Counted from the stretch's first letter, positions 29,545-39,134 are shown. The stretch: 64,000 bases of DNA from Cupriavidus sp. D384 (GCF_001652915.1 NZ_BBQI01000009.1:1-64000), one strand, 5' to 3'. Numbers and translations: made by a program. The notes: a model not told the origin generated them from the sequence alone.

Positions 29545-30305
29545 GCCGCGGCCACCAGGTAGATCGACAGCTCGGCAAGCTGTTGCGCCATGCCCAGGCA
29601 ATCGCCGGTATAGCCGCCGATGCGCCGCACGAAATAGGCGCCCAGCGCGGCACGCAGCCCGGCCAGCACCAGCACGGTCACGATGGCGAACCACGGCGAG
29701 ATCCATAGCAGCGGCAGCACGCCGCACGCCAGCGCGAACACCAGGCTGCGGGTCTCCAGCCGCTGCGCCACCGGCTTGGCCTTGCCTTCGTGGCGCACGT
29801 AGTCGTGCGTGGCCAGGAACGTGATCGCCATGGCGCGGCTGGCGCCGTGGCCGGCAACCAGCACCGCCAGCAGCATCATGCCGCCGTGGACTTCTCCCAC
29901 GGACACCAGCAGTTGCCACTTCAGCAGCAGCGCCACCACGATGGCAATGGCACCGAATGCGCCCACGCGGGAATCGTGCATGATCGTCAGCACGTCCTCG
30001 GGCCGGTAGCCGCCGCCGAAGGCATCCACGCAATCGGCCAGCCCATCCTCGTGGAACGCACCCGTCAGCAGCAGCGTGGCGGCCATGCCCAGCACGATCG
30101 CCACCGACGGCGACCAGAGCTGCCATGCGATGCCCGTCACCAGCGCCCCGGCCACGCCCACCATCAGGCCTACAGCCGGGAAATAGCGCGCCGCAGCGTT
30201 CAGGTAGTGCGGCGCAAACCCCACCCAGACCGCCAGCCGCTGGGGCATCGGCACGCGTGTGAAATAGCCTACGGCGGTCAGGAAGTAGCGGAGTTCGTCA
30301 GCCAT
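29529..30305 (-). CDS. cobS: Adenosylcobinamide-GDP ribazoletransferase
   Basis: This membrane enzyme joins adenosylcobinamide-GDP and alpha-ribazole (phosphate) to form adenosylcobalamin (phosphate). The 258-aa protein is largely hydrophobic and carries the family's HEDGLADCVDAFGGG motif near residue 85 (acidic metal-binding residues) and FTRVP near the start. It lies just after cobT, whose product it uses. Confidence 0.94.
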   Translation of the reverse strand: MADELRYFLTAVGYFTRVPMPQRLAVWVGFAPHYLNAAARYFPAVGLMVGVAGALVTGIAWQLWSPSVAIVLGMAATLLLTGAFHEDGLADCVDAFGGGYRPEDVLTIMHDSRVGAFGAIAIVVALLLKWQLLVSVGEVHGGMMLLAVLVAGHGASRAMAITFLATHDYVRHEGKAKPVAQRLETRSLVFALACGVLPLLWISPWFAIVTVLVLAGLRAALGAYFVRRIGGYTGDCLGMAQQLAELSIYLVAAAWKFY

Positions 30306-30319
30306 GGCGCTGCGGGGAT

Positions 30320-31384
30320 CTACGCGGAAGCGTTGCTGATGCCGGCGCCGCTGAATGTCGCCATCTCGCGCAGGAACGCGACGGCGGACGCCACCAGCGG
30401 CCAGGCCAGTGCGGCACCCGTGCCCTCGCCCAGGCGCAGGTCCAGCGCCAGCAGCGGTTCTGCCTTGAATTCGGCCAGCAGCGCGCGGTGGCCCTGTTCA
30501 TGCGAGCAATGCGAGAACACGCAGTACTGAAGCACGGCCGGATCGATGCGCGCGGCCACCAGCAGCGCCGCCGAGGCGATAAAGCCATCCACCAGGATCA
30601 CCATGCGGCTGGCGGCCGCAGCCAGATAGGCGCCTGTCATCGCCGCGATCTCGAAGCCGCCGAACGTGGCGAGCACGTCGAGCGGATCGGTGGCATCCGG
30701 ATGCCGCGCCAGCGCCTGCGTCAGGACCTCGCGCTTGCGCGCCACGCCAGCGTCGTCCAGCCCCGTGCCGCGTCCCGTGCAGGCTTCCAGCGGCAGGCCG
30801 GTCAGGCGGCTCATCACGCACGCCGCCGCCGAGGTATTGGCAATGCCCATCTCGCCAAAGCCGATCACGTTGGTGCCCTGTTGCGCATGGCGCAGCACGC
30901 GTGCGATACCGGTGTTGATCGCTGCGCCGGCCTCGGCCGGGGTCATGGCCGGCTGCTCGACGAAATTGCGCGTGCCATTGGCGATACGGCCATTCACCAG
31001 CCCCGGCGACGCCGGCAGCGGCGCACGCACGCCCACATCGACCACTTCGAGTGCCATCCCGTGCAGGCGCGTGAACACGTTGATGGCCGCCCCGCCGTTC
31101 AGGAAGTTCAGCACCATCTGCGCGGTGACTTCGGCCGGAAAGGCACTGACACCGGCATCGGCCACGCCATGGTCGCCCGCGAACACGATGATGGCGGGCC
31201 GGTTCAGCTCGGGCACGGTCTCGCCACGGATCAGCCCGATCTGCAGGGCCAGCGATTCAAGCCGGCCCAGCGACCCGGGCGGCTTGGTCTTGTCGTCGAT
31301 AGCGGCCTGCAGCGCGCCACGCAGCGATTCATCAAGCGGCGCGATCGGCGGCAGGGTCAGCGCAAAGTCGGAAATATGGGTCAT
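30320..31384 (-). CDS. cobT: Nicotinate-nucleotide--dimethylbenzimidazole phosphoribosyltransferase
   Basis: This enzyme makes alpha-ribazole-5'-phosphate from dimethylbenzimidazole and nicotinate mononucleotide. At 354 aa it has the family stretches KTKPPGSLGRLE near residue 33, FAGDHGVADAGVSA near 68, and RLGEGTGAA near the C-terminus with the catalytic-base glutamate. I chose the ATG at 31384; an immediately preceding in-frame TTG is less likely. The gap to cobO is about 60 nt. Confidence 0.95.
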   Translation of the reverse strand: MTHISDFALTLPPIAPLDESLRGALQAAIDDKTKPPGSLGRLESLALQIGLIRGETVPELNRPAIIVFAGDHGVADAGVSAFPAEVTAQMVLNFLNGGAAINVFTRLHGMALEVVDVGVRAPLPASPGLVNGRIANGTRNFVEQPAMTPAEAGAAINTGIARVLRHAQQGTNVIGFGEMGIANTSAAACVMSRLTGLPLEACTGRGTGLDDAGVARKREVLTQALARHPDATDPLDVLATFGGFEIAAMTGAYLAAAASRMVILVDGFIASAALLVAARIDPAVLQYCVFSHCSHEQGHRALLAEFKAEPLLALDLRLGEGTGAALAWPLVASAVAFLREMATFSGAGISNASA

Positions 31385-31443
31385 CAATCTTTTACGAATC
31401 CTTGGAGAACGCCAGCAAGGCGAATCGGCTTGCCGGTGTCGTC

Positions 31444-32079
31444 CTACATTTCTACGCCACGTTGCGCCTTGATGCCTTGCTGGAACGCGTGTTTGACCGG
31501 CGTCATGTCGGTCACCGTGTCGGCGGCTTCCACCAGCGCAAGCGGCGCGCCACGGCCCGTGATCACCACGTGCTGCATCGCGGGACGCGCCTGCAGATCG
31601 GCTATCACGGTCTCGACATCAAGATAGTGCAACTTCAGCGCGATGTTCAGTTCATCGAACAGCACCAGTCCGATGGACGGGTCGCGCAGCATGCCGCGCG
31701 CCACCTCCCACGCGGCCTCGGCCTTTGCCACGTCGCGTGCACGGTCCTGGGTTTCCCACGTGTAGCCCTCGCCCATCACGTGGAATTCGCATTGGTCCGG
31801 AAAGCGGCGCAGGAACATTTCCTCGCCGCTCGGGATGGCGCCCTTGATGAACTGGACCACGCCCGTGCGCATGCCGTGCCCCATCGCGCGCACCACCATG
31901 CCGAAGCCCGAGCTTGACTTGCCCTTGCCGTTGCCGGTGGTGATGACGATCACGCCGCGCTCGGTCTGGGCTGCGGCAATCTTGGCATCGACCACTTCCT
32001 TCTTGCGAACCATGCGGTTCTTGTGGCGCTCGTCGCGGCCGTCGTCGTCGGTCGGGCTGGCGTGTCCGGTATCGCTCAT
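31444..32079 (-). CDS. cobO: Corrinoid adenosyltransferase (CobO/BtuR type)
   Basis: This enzyme transfers the adenosyl group of ATP to cob(I)alamin or cob(I)inamide, for salvage and de novo synthesis. The 211-aa protein has the P-loop GNGKGKSS (49-56) and the family end QRGVEM. Its ATG overlaps the stop of the ABC ATPase gene (ATGA), coupling uptake to adenosylation. The first 30 residues are charged and poorly conserved. Confidence 0.93.
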   Translation of the reverse strand: MSDTGHASPTDDDGRDERHKNRMVRKKEVVDAKIAAAQTERGVIVITTGNGKGKSSSGFGMVVRAMGHGMRTGVVQFIKGAIPSGEEMFLRRFPDQCEFHVMGEGYTWETQDRARDVAKAEAAWEVARGMLRDPSIGLVLFDELNIALKLHYLDVETVIADLQARPAMQHVVITGRGAPLALVEAADTVTDMTPVKHAFQQGIKAQRGVEM

Positions 32080-32903
32080 GGTGTCTTTCCATCGGGGATC
32101 AGCGCGGTGTGCGTGCCGTCGCTGATACTGATAATCGGGGTACGCAGCGCTCGCGAGCACTGCGCGGGGGTCAGGACTTCGGGCGCCGGACCATGCAGCG
32201 CGACGCCGTCTTCAGACATCAGCAAGGCATGGGTGGCATGGCGGCGCGCAAGTGTGAGGTCGTGCAGGATCACCACGGCGGCGTGGCGGCCGGCACTGGT
32301 CAGGCGGCGCAGCAGGTCGAGCACCAGGATCTGGTGGCGCAGGTCCAGGTGCGAGACCGGTTCGTCCAGCAGCAGCAGCGGCGCCTGCTGCGCCAGCACG
32401 GCGGCCAGCGACACCCGCTGGCGCTCGCCGCCGGACAGGGTCAGCACGTCGCGCGCGGCCAGCGTGTCGAGATCGCACTGGGCCATCACATCGCGCACCA
32501 CACGGTCGTCGTCGCGCTTGCCCCAGCCCCAGCCGCTCATGTGCGGATGGCGGCCGATGCGCACCGCATCCTCCACAGCCATCGAAAACGTGTCGTGCAC
32601 GGCTTGCGGCAGGTAGGCACGCTGGCGTGCCAGCGTGGCCGGCGCAACCTGCATGGCGGCCATGCCATCGATGTCCACGGCCCCGCCATCGGGTGCGCGC
32701 AGGCCGGCCAGCACGCCCATCAGCGTCGACTTGCCCACGCCGTTGGGGCCGACGATGCACCAGAGCTGGCCCGCCTCGATGGACAGCGACAAGCCATCCA
32801 CCAGCACGCGCCGGCCCGCGCGCAGGCGCACGCCGCGCAGCGACAGGACCGGGCACGGGGCCAGCGGTTCGAACCACGGGCGCGTCGGGCTTGTCTCGCT
32901 CAT
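32076..32903 (-). CDS. btuD: Cobalamin ABC transporter ATPase
   Basis: This is the ATP-binding subunit of a FecCD-type importer, assigned to B12 by operon context. Walker A GPNGVGKST is at 52-60, the signature LSGGERQR near 160 and Walker B LLLLDEP near 183. The 275-aa start at 32903 overlaps the permease stop; longer in-frame readings run into the permease gene. Confidence 0.9.
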   Translation of the reverse strand: MSETSPTRPWFEPLAPCPVLSLRGVRLRAGRRVLVDGLSLSIEAGQLWCIVGPNGVGKSTLMGVLAGLRAPDGGAVDIDGMAAMQVAPATLARQRAYLPQAVHDTFSMAVEDAVRIGRHPHMSGWGWGKRDDDRVVRDVMAQCDLDTLAARDVLTLSGGERQRVSLAAVLAQQAPLLLLDEPVSHLDLRHQILVLDLLRRLTSAGRHAAVVILHDLTLARRHATHALLMSEDGVALHGPAPEVLTPAQCSRALRTPIISISDGTHTALIPDGKTP

Positions 32904-33907
32904 CGCGGCCTCCGCAGCAACAGGTAGAGGAAGGTCGGCACGCCCAGCAGCGCCGTGATGACACCCACCGGCAATTGCGCCGGCGCGATCACGGTGCGGG
33001 CGATCAGGTCCGCCGCCATCAGCAGCGTGCCGCCCAGCAGCACCGACGCGGGCAGCAGCTGGCGCTGGTCGTTGCCCCACGCGAGCCGCACCATATGCGG
33101 CACCACCAGCCCGACAAAGCCGATGGAACCCGCCGTGGTGATGGCGGCGGCAATGGCAAACGAAGCAATCAGGAAGGTAGCCAGCCGCACGCGACCCACG
33201 CGCACGCCCAGCGATTGCGCCACGGTTTCACCGAGCAGCATCACGTTCAGCGCGCGCGCCAGCGGCATCGCCAGCCCCAGCGCCACCATCAGCGTGGCCA
33301 GGGCCCAGCCGTAGCTGGCCGTGCCGCTCAGGTCGCCGGTCAGCCAGAACAGCATGCCGCGCAGCCGGGATTCAGGGGCGATGGCGAGGATCAGCGTGAT
33401 CAGCGCGCCCCAGCCGGCCGCCAGGATCACGCCCGTCAGCAGCAGCCGTGCGCCGGCCTCGTGATGGCCGCCCTGCACTTGCGGATGCAGCAGGTCGCGC
33501 CGCGCCAGCGTGGCTACCAGCAACATCGAACAGAGCGCGCCGCCCGCCGCACCGGTCTGCACCACCCACAGCGGCAGCGACAGCAGCATCGCCAGCAGCG
33601 CGCCCGTGGACGCCCCGCCGGATACGCCCAGCACATAGGGCTCGGCCAGCGGATTGCGCAGCAGCACCTGCATCAGCGCGCCAGACAGCGCCAGCAGGCC
33701 GCCGCAGGCAAACGCGGCCGCCGCGCGCGGCAACCGCAGTTCGCGCACGATGGCGCCGGCCGTGCCGGTATCGGCGCCGGTCAGCGCCTGCCAGACCTGC
33801 GCGCCGTCCAGCGCGACGCTGCCGGCGGCCAGCGACAGGGCGAACACCGCCGCCCCGGCCAAGGCCAGGACGGTCCAGACGGTCAGCGCGCGGCGCAGCT
33901 CTGTCAT
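32900..33907 (-). CDS. btuC: Cobalamin ABC transporter permease
   Basis: This 335-aa FecCD-family permease is a highly hydrophobic protein with about ten membrane segments and the conserved family stretch NPLAEPYVLGVSGGA near residue 82. It sits between the TonB-dependent receptor and its ATPase with ATGA coupling to the latter. B12 as substrate is inferred from the riboswitch and neighbours. Confidence 0.9.
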   Translation of the reverse strand: MTELRRALTVWTVLALAGAAVFALSLAAGSVALDGAQVWQALTGADTGTAGAIVRELRLPRAAAAFACGGLLALSGALMQVLLRNPLAEPYVLGVSGGASTGALLAMLLSLPLWVVQTGAAGGALCSMLLVATLARRDLLHPQVQGGHHEAGARLLLTGVILAAGWGALITLILAIAPESRLRGMLFWLTGDLSGTASYGWALATLMVALGLAMPLARALNVMLLGETVAQSLGVRVGRVRLATFLIASFAIAAAITTAGSIGFVGLVVPHMVRLAWGNDQRQLLPASVLLGGTLLMAADLIARTVIAPAQLPVGVITALLGVPTFLYLLLRRPR

Positions 33908-33923
33908 GACGTGACGTTACGCC

Positions 33924-35879
33924 CTACTTCTGACGCCAGCCGAGCGTGATGAACCCGGCGCGGCCCTGCGTGTTGTAGGGCCAGGCGAGCTGGTAGTTCT
34001 TGTCGAACAGGTTTTCCACGCGGGCGGCCACGAACCATTGCTTGTCGATGTTGTAGCGGGCATTGAGGTTGACGATACCGTATCCGCCCAGAATGCGCCC
34101 GCTGTTGTCCAGCCGTTCCGAAGACAGCAGCCATTCGCCACCAAAGCGCCAGTTGCCGAAGTTGCGGCCCACGTCGAACGACGCATGGCGCCGCGCCCGG
34201 CGCAGCAGCTGGGTGTTGCTGCTCTCGTCCACCGGATTCTGGAAGGTCACGGCGGCGCCGAGGTCGGTACCCCAGATGGTGGCGCGCCACGACGCCTCGA
34301 TACCCTGCACCTTCGCCTTGTTGACATTCTGCGCCAGGAACACGCCGGTGCCCACGGCCGTCGACACGATCAGGTCGTCATAGCGCGTCTCGAACGCAGT
34401 CACGCGCAGCAGGCCGGCGCTGGCCGTGTCGACCTGCACGCCCGCCTCGGCGGACTTGGCGCGCTCGGGCTGCAGGTTCGGCTGGCCGAACCCCGGGTAG
34501 TACAGTTCGTTGAACGTCGGCGCGCGGAACGCGTTGCTGACGTTGGCAATCAGCTTGACCTGTTCGGTCACGTTGAAGCCATAACCGGCAAAGAAGCTGC
34601 CCTGGTTGCCGAAATCGGAATAGTGGTCGTTACGGCCGTTCAGCTGCAGCTGGTTCCGTCCGATACGGCCTTCATAGCCGCCGTAGACCGAGAACACATT
34701 GCGCGACGGTGCGTTGTACGAACTCGACGCCAGCGTCTGCTGCAGCCAGTCGGTGCCGAACAGCAGCTTGTGGTCGGGCGTCAGCGCATATTCGTTCTGC
34801 CAGTTGAACTGGCGGTTGCGGGTGCTGAACAGGCTGTCGAACAGGCCATTCTTGGTACCTTCGCTGCGGTCCTCGCTCTGCGACAGCTTGAAGTGCGTGG
34901 TCCAGGCCGAGGTCACCTTGCCATTGACGAACGCCGACAGCGTGTACAGCTCGCTGTTCATGCGGAAATCGTCGGTCGGCTTGCCACTGGTGCTGTCGTA
35001 GGACAGGTCGCTCTTCGAGTAGTACGCCGCGAAGCCGGCATCCCAGTCGGATGTGAACTTGTGACGGATCTGGCCCGACACGCTCTTGTTCTCGTACGGG
35101 TTGTCGCCCGGGTTCGGCCCCGTGCCGCGCCGCACGGCCGCGGCGTTGGCGGCGGCCCACTGGTTATAGTTGATCGACGAAAAACCGTCGGTCTTGAAGA
35201 TCGAGCCGGTCAGGTTGAACGATGTGTCGCCGATCTGGCCGCCGTAGCCCACGGTGCCCTGGCGCGTGTTGTTGCTGCCGTACTCCACCTGCGCATTGGC
35301 CGCCGGTGCCTGGCCGGCGCCGTTCTTGGTGAAGATCTGCACCACGCCGCCGATGGCGTCCGACCCGTACAGCGCCGACACGTTGCCGCGCACCACCTCG
35401 ATATGGTCGATCTGGTCGGGCAGGATGTTCGCAAGCTGCGCTGTACCGCCGCTGACGCCGGCCACGCGCACGCCATCGATCAGGATCAGCACCTGGTTGG
35501 AATTGGCGCCACGCATGAACAACGACGTATTGGCGCCCATGCCGCCATTGGCGGCGAATTCGACACCGGCCTGGCCACGCAGCAGCGAGCGCAGGTCGGG
35601 CGCCTGCGAGTTGACGATGTCTTCCTGGGTGACCACCGTGGTGTGCGGCAGCGCCTCGGTCACGCTTTGCGCGGTGCGCGAGGCGGTGACCACCACCGGC
35701 GCCAGCTGGGCCTGCGGCTGCTCGGCGGGGGCGGCGGGTGCGGTCCCGGCGGACGCCTCCTGGGCGAAGGCCGGAACATGGGATGCGGAAAGTACGGCAA
35801 CGGCCGCCATGATGGCGGGCACGGACGGGCGAACCGGCGGCTTTGCCGCGACGGTCGACCTGGATAGCGTGGAACGCAT
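33924..35879 (-). CDS. btuB: TonB-dependent cobalamin receptor
   Basis: This outer-membrane, TonB-energised receptor takes up vitamin B12. At 651 aa it has a signal peptide (to about residue 40, ending AFAQE), a Pro/Ala-rich stretch, a TonB-box-like VVVTASR, a plug domain (about 60-170) with the SNQVLILIDGVRVAGV motif, and a beta-barrel. The last residue is Lys after TLGWRQ, not the usual aromatic. The ATG has only a weak ribosome site, in keeping with control by the riboswitch upstream. First gene of the operon. Confidence 0.93.
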   Translation of the reverse strand: MRSTLSRSTVAAKPPVRPSVPAIMAAVAVLSASHVPAFAQEASAGTAPAAPAEQPQAQLAPVVVTASRTAQSVTEALPHTTVVTQEDIVNSQAPDLRSLLRGQAGVEFAANGGMGANTSLFMRGANSNQVLILIDGVRVAGVSGGTAQLANILPDQIDHIEVVRGNVSALYGSDAIGGVVQIFTKNGAGQAPAANAQVEYGSNNTRQGTVGYGGQIGDTSFNLTGSIFKTDGFSSINYNQWAAANAAAVRRGTGPNPGDNPYENKSVSGQIRHKFTSDWDAGFAAYYSKSDLSYDSTSGKPTDDFRMNSELYTLSAFVNGKVTSAWTTHFKLSQSEDRSEGTKNGLFDSLFSTRNRQFNWQNEYALTPDHKLLFGTDWLQQTLASSSYNAPSRNVFSVYGGYEGRIGRNQLQLNGRNDHYSDFGNQGSFFAGYGFNVTEQVKLIANVSNAFRAPTFNELYYPGFGQPNLQPERAKSAEAGVQVDTASAGLLRVTAFETRYDDLIVSTAVGTGVFLAQNVNKAKVQGIEASWRATIWGTDLGAAVTFQNPVDESSNTQLLRRARRHASFDVGRNFGNWRFGGEWLLSSERLDNSGRILGGYGIVNLNARYNIDKQWFVAARVENLFDKNYQLAWPYNTQGRAGFITLGWRQK

Positions 35880-35967
35880 GAGCAGGATGGATGAGAACGG
35901 CCGGGCCCGTTCCCCCGCGGACCTGATGGCGAATTGGCGTGCCGCATGGGGTGCGGACGCCCGCGTT

Positions 35968-36252
35968 CTTCAGGCCGGTATCCGGGCTGACGACATCAGG
36001 CAGGCCGCCTTCCCGACCGGCTCCCGCAACCTCCGGCGAGTCCGTGTCAGTGGCGCTTGGCCCGCCCTGCGAATGCGCACATGGCGTGTTCGCGGTCGCT
36101 TACCGTTGCGGGGGCAGCACAGGTTGGCCCGCTCCGCTCGCGTCCAGCCTGGGCGATCGACATCGTCCCGGGCTGGCGGGCGGTACCCGGCTCCCTGTTT
36201 CCCGTTGAACTGCAGCCCCTGCGTGGAGGCCGCGAGCACCTGGAACGTGCGC
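35968..36252 (-). promoter_or_regulatory. Cobalamin (B12) riboswitch
   Basis: Read on the minus strand, the leader of btuB holds the hallmarks of this aptamer in order: CAACGGGAAACAGGGAGCC, CTGCCCCCGCAACGGTAAGC, the B12-box-like GCGCCACTGACACGG (core at 36048-36056), and near the 3' end AGCCCGGATACCGGCCTG. It ends about 90 nt before the btuB ATG. It should repress btuB and the whole transport/assembly operon when adenosylcobalamin is abundant. Exact ends are approximate. Confidence 0.93.
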
Positions 36253-36415
36253 GAGTGTAGGGAGTTTCAAAGTTGGCGTCAATGCGATGGGTCAAGTTGC
36301 CGATATCCGTGTTTGACATGCGAAATCACGCCGTTCGCCGCAGATCGGTGCAACTTCCGTGCGGCACGCAAGTCTCACCGGGCGCGTTGACGGTAGCCCC
36401 CGCGCGTGCATCGGC

Positions 36416-36421
36416 TAGAAT
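36416..36421 (+). promoter_or_regulatory. Candidate -10 of the coiled-coil/zapA pair
   Basis: TAGAAT lies about 43 nt upstream of the first ATG. A TTGACG at 36387 is 23 bp away, too far for a normal -35. Confidence 0.3.
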
Positions 36422-36463
36422 CCCGAAACCTGACCCTTACTCCTACCGGACACGACAGGCACT

Positions 36464-36787
36464 ATGCTCAACGAACTCGAACAACTGGCCGCCAAGATCG
36501 GGCGCGTGCTGCATCATGCGGACACCCTGGCGGCGGAAAACCAGCGGCTGCGCGCGGAGATCGACCGCCTGCAGGCCGAGGCGAGCACGTTGCGCGCGGA
36601 CCGCGAAGCCATGGCGGCCGACCGCGAGCTGCTCAATATCAAGATCGAGGAAGCGCAGCTGCGCATCCAGTCCATCCTGGACAAGCTGCCCACGGCCAGC
36701 GATGCGCGCCAGCTCGACCTGCTGGGCGACGGCCAGGCCCGCACCGCATCGGAAGGTTCGCAGCAAGCCCCCGGAGAACACGCATGA
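36464..36787 (+). CDS. Small coiled-coil protein (TIGR02449/ZapB-like)
   Basis: This 107-aa protein is predicted to be mostly one coiled coil (about residues 1-75) with dense Leu/Glu/Arg heptads, then a short flexible tail. Proteins of this kind are regularly found just upstream of zapA and resemble ZapB in form. Its stop overlaps the zapA start (ATGA). A role in Z-ring assembly with ZapA is inference from linkage. Confidence 0.8.
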   Translation: MLNELEQLAAKIGRVLHHADTLAAENQRLRAEIDRLQAEASTLRADREAMAADRELLNIKIEEAQLRIQSILDKLPTASDARQLDLLGDGQARTASEGSQQAPGEHA

Positions 36788-37107
36788 GCAACAAGCAAGT
36801 GGAACTGAACATCGCCGGCCAGCCTTATCGTTTCGCGATCTCGCCGGAGAACGAGGCCGCGCTGCTCGAGGCCGCCGCGCTGGTCGACGACAAGATGAAC
36901 AAGCTCAAGGGCAGCGTGTCGGCCAAGGGCGTGGAACGCGTGGCCGTGATGGCCGCCATCAGCATTGCGTCGGACCTGCTGGCGATCCGTCGCAAGCAGG
37001 AAGAGGACGGCTCGATTCCGGTCGACGCGGTACGCGCGCGCATCCGCGAACTGAACGAGCGCGCCGACGAGGCGCTGCGCCAGTACGCGCACGTGGGCAC
37101 CCGCTGA
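36784..37107 (+). CDS. zapA: Cell division protein ZapA
   Basis: This small cytoplasmic protein cross-links FtsZ filaments. The 107-aa length is typical. It begins MSNKQVELNIAGQPYRF, with the N-terminal beta head followed by the helical dimer/tetramer stalk and EEDGSIPVDAVRARI near residue 75. It is coupled to the coiled-coil gene and is followed by the 6S RNA gene, a familiar arrangement (zapA-ssrS). Confidence 0.93.
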   Translation: MSNKQVELNIAGQPYRFAISPENEAALLEAAALVDDKMNKLKGSVSAKGVERVAVMAAISIASDLLAIRRKQEEDGSIPVDAVRARIRELNERADEALRQYAHVGTR

Positions 37108-37257
37108 CCCGCGCGAAAAAACCCTGACGGCAACACTTGAATTGCGCGGCCGCGGCCCAGATATGTCATCCATGTGAAGCCGATGCCGCGCACGGCCGAT
37201 CGATGTGCATGGATATGCCGGTTGTTGTGGAAAATGTAACGCCTCGACGTATCCGGC

Positions 37258-37286
37258 TTGGTATCACTGACGTCGCGGTGTATAGT
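37258..37286 (+). promoter_or_regulatory. Strong sigma70-type promoter upstream of 6S RNA
   Basis: TTGGTA (37258-37263) and TATAGT (37281-37286) are exactly 17 bp apart, the best such match I saw in the window. It would start a transcript near 37293, about 150 nt before the 6S core. Confidence 0.6.
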
Positions 37287-37372
37287 GGAGCCACTGCGCG
37301 GCGAGACTGACCGACGCAGTTGGATGGTCGGGTTATCGGGCCTGGCCGCCGTTTCCATCCCATCCTAGTTTG

Positions 37373-37444
37373 AAACGGCAAACGTCTGACATCCCAAGCG
37401 TGTTGCACGCACAGGAACTCAAGTCAGACGTTTGACAGTTTCCC
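37373..37444 (+). other. Long inverted repeat before 6S RNA
   Basis: CAAACGTCTGAC and GTCAGACGTTTG pair perfectly over 12 bp, and the stem extends to GAAAC/GTTTC after a small bulge. Inside lies the mini-hairpin GCGTG-TTG-CACGC. Its distal arm abuts the start of the 6S closing stem. It could be a processing signal or part of a precursor. Confidence 0.55.
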
Positions 37445-37655
37445 TGCCTGGTTCGTGAGGGTCATAAACTCCTTGAACCGATATGCATTGCATGGTGCGG
37501 GATCATGTCGTGTGGGCGAGCGCGTTACCGCATTCATAGTCCTGGCTTCGGTCTGGACTCCCTGAGTGGGCGATGTACCCGAAATACGACTTCCGCAGCC
37601 ACTCTGAACCTCACTTGGGTTCAGGATGCCGACCCAGCGGCCGAGGCGGGGACCC
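37440..37655 (+). ncRNA. ssrS: 6S RNA
   Basis: This RNA binds sigma70 RNA polymerase in stationary phase. The 5' half holds CTTGAACCGATATGC and the 3' half CTGAACCTCACTTGGGTTC then AGGATGCCGACC, matching the conserved positions flanking the 6S bubble (E. coli has CTGAGCCGATA and TTGAACCAAGGGTTCAAGGG). The ends pair: CCCTGCCT near 37442 with AGGCGGGG near 37645, and GGGTC with GACCC, forming the closing stem. Its place right after zapA supports the call. The exact 5' end is uncertain because no good -10 lies at the expected distance. Confidence 0.85.
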
Positions 37656-37672
37656 CCTTCAAGTGGTGAAGA

Positions 37673-37704
37673 GGCGGTGGTTTCAATGAACCACCGCCTT
37701 TTTC
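37673..37704 (+). terminator. Rho-independent terminator after 6S RNA
   Basis: AGGCGGTGGT (37673-37682) pairs perfectly with ACCACCGCCT (37691-37700) around an 8-nt loop and is followed by TTTT. Confidence 0.92.
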
Positions 37705-37732
37705 ATTTCAACTTCTGACCTGTCATCGATCC

Positions 37733-38206
<474 letters not shown>

Positions 38207-38358
38207 CTTCTGCGGCCTCAATGATTGGCCGCACTGCATTTTTTCTTCCGCCTTAACCCCGATCCGGCCATCCATTCGTTAGATCTCCCATGCAGGCCCG
38301 CATGGAACGAAATGCGAGGCTTCGCATCTGACAGCCATCACATTGATCGGAGAATAAT

Positions 38359-39057
38359 ATGAAGAAATTGCTTGCCGCCTCGCTGCTGGGCACCGTCGCC
38401 GCCGTTGCCACGGCCCAGACCGTTGCCGTGCCGCCGCCTTCGGGCGTGCTGTCGCTGTCCGCCGACGCGATGACCGAGGTGCCAACCGATGTGGTCACAC
38501 TGGTCCTGGCCGCCGAGCAGGAAGGCCCGGAGCCCTCCGCCATTTCGAATGCGCTGTCGTCACGCACCCAGGCGGCGCTGGCGCAGGCCAAGCGTGTGTC
38601 GGGCGTGGACGCGCAGTCCGGCGGCTTCACGATTCATCCGAATACCGATCGCAACGGCAAGATCAGCACGTGGCGCGGGCGTTCCGAGATTGTTCTGAAG
38701 TCGAAGGACTTTGCCGCCGTGTCGAAGCTGGCTGGCGAACTGGCCAACCAGATGCAGGTGCAGAACATCGGCTTCTCGCTGTCGCGCGAGGCGCGCCGGG
38801 CGGCCGAACAGAAGCTGGCCGACCAGGCCGTGGCAGCATTCCGTGACAAGGCACAGGCCACCACGAAGCTGTTTGGCTTCAGCGGCTACACCATCCGCGA
38901 AGTGTCGCTCAACGAATCGGGTGGCGTGATGCCGCCGGTCCCGCGCATGTATGCGGCCAAGGCCATGTCGGCTGATTCCGGCGCGCCGATTCCGGTGGAA
39001 GGCGGCAAGACCCAGGTGACCGTATCGGTCAACGGGTCGGTGCAGATGGTGAAGTAA
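38359..39057 (+). CDS. Periplasmic SIMPL-domain (DUF541) protein
   Basis: This 232-aa secreted protein has a signal peptide of about 20 residues (MKKLLAASLL, ending VATAQT) and one SIMPL/DUF541 domain, with LSLSADAMTEVPTDVVTLVL near residue 33 and a C-terminal QVTVSVNGSVQM strand. Relatives include E. coli YggE, linked to oxidative stress, but biochemical function is unsettled. It stands alone and ends at a bidirectional terminator. Confidence 0.9.
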   Translation: MKKLLAASLLGTVAAVATAQTVAVPPPSGVLSLSADAMTEVPTDVVTLVLAAEQEGPEPSAISNALSSRTQAALAQAKRVSGVDAQSGGFTIHPNTDRNGKISTWRGRSEIVLKSKDFAAVSKLAGELANQMQVQNIGFSLSREARRAAEQKLADQAVAAFRDKAQATTKLFGFSGYTIREVSLNESGGVMPPVPRMYAAKAMSADSGAPIPVEGGKTQVTVSVNGSVQMVK

Positions 39058-39095
39058 GCGCGCTGGCACTACGGCTGCCCGGCAAGGAAACAAGG

Positions 39096-39134
39096 AAAAA
39101 GCCCCGCCCCATGAAATGGGAGCGGGGCTTTTTT
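39096..39134. terminator. Bidirectional terminator between the SIMPL gene and matB
   Basis: GCCCCGC (39101-39107) pairs with GCGGGGC (39122-39128), with inner CCC/GGG, flanked by five A on one side and six T on the other. The stem resembles the GC-rich palindrome family but has true terminator tails. Confidence 0.88.
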
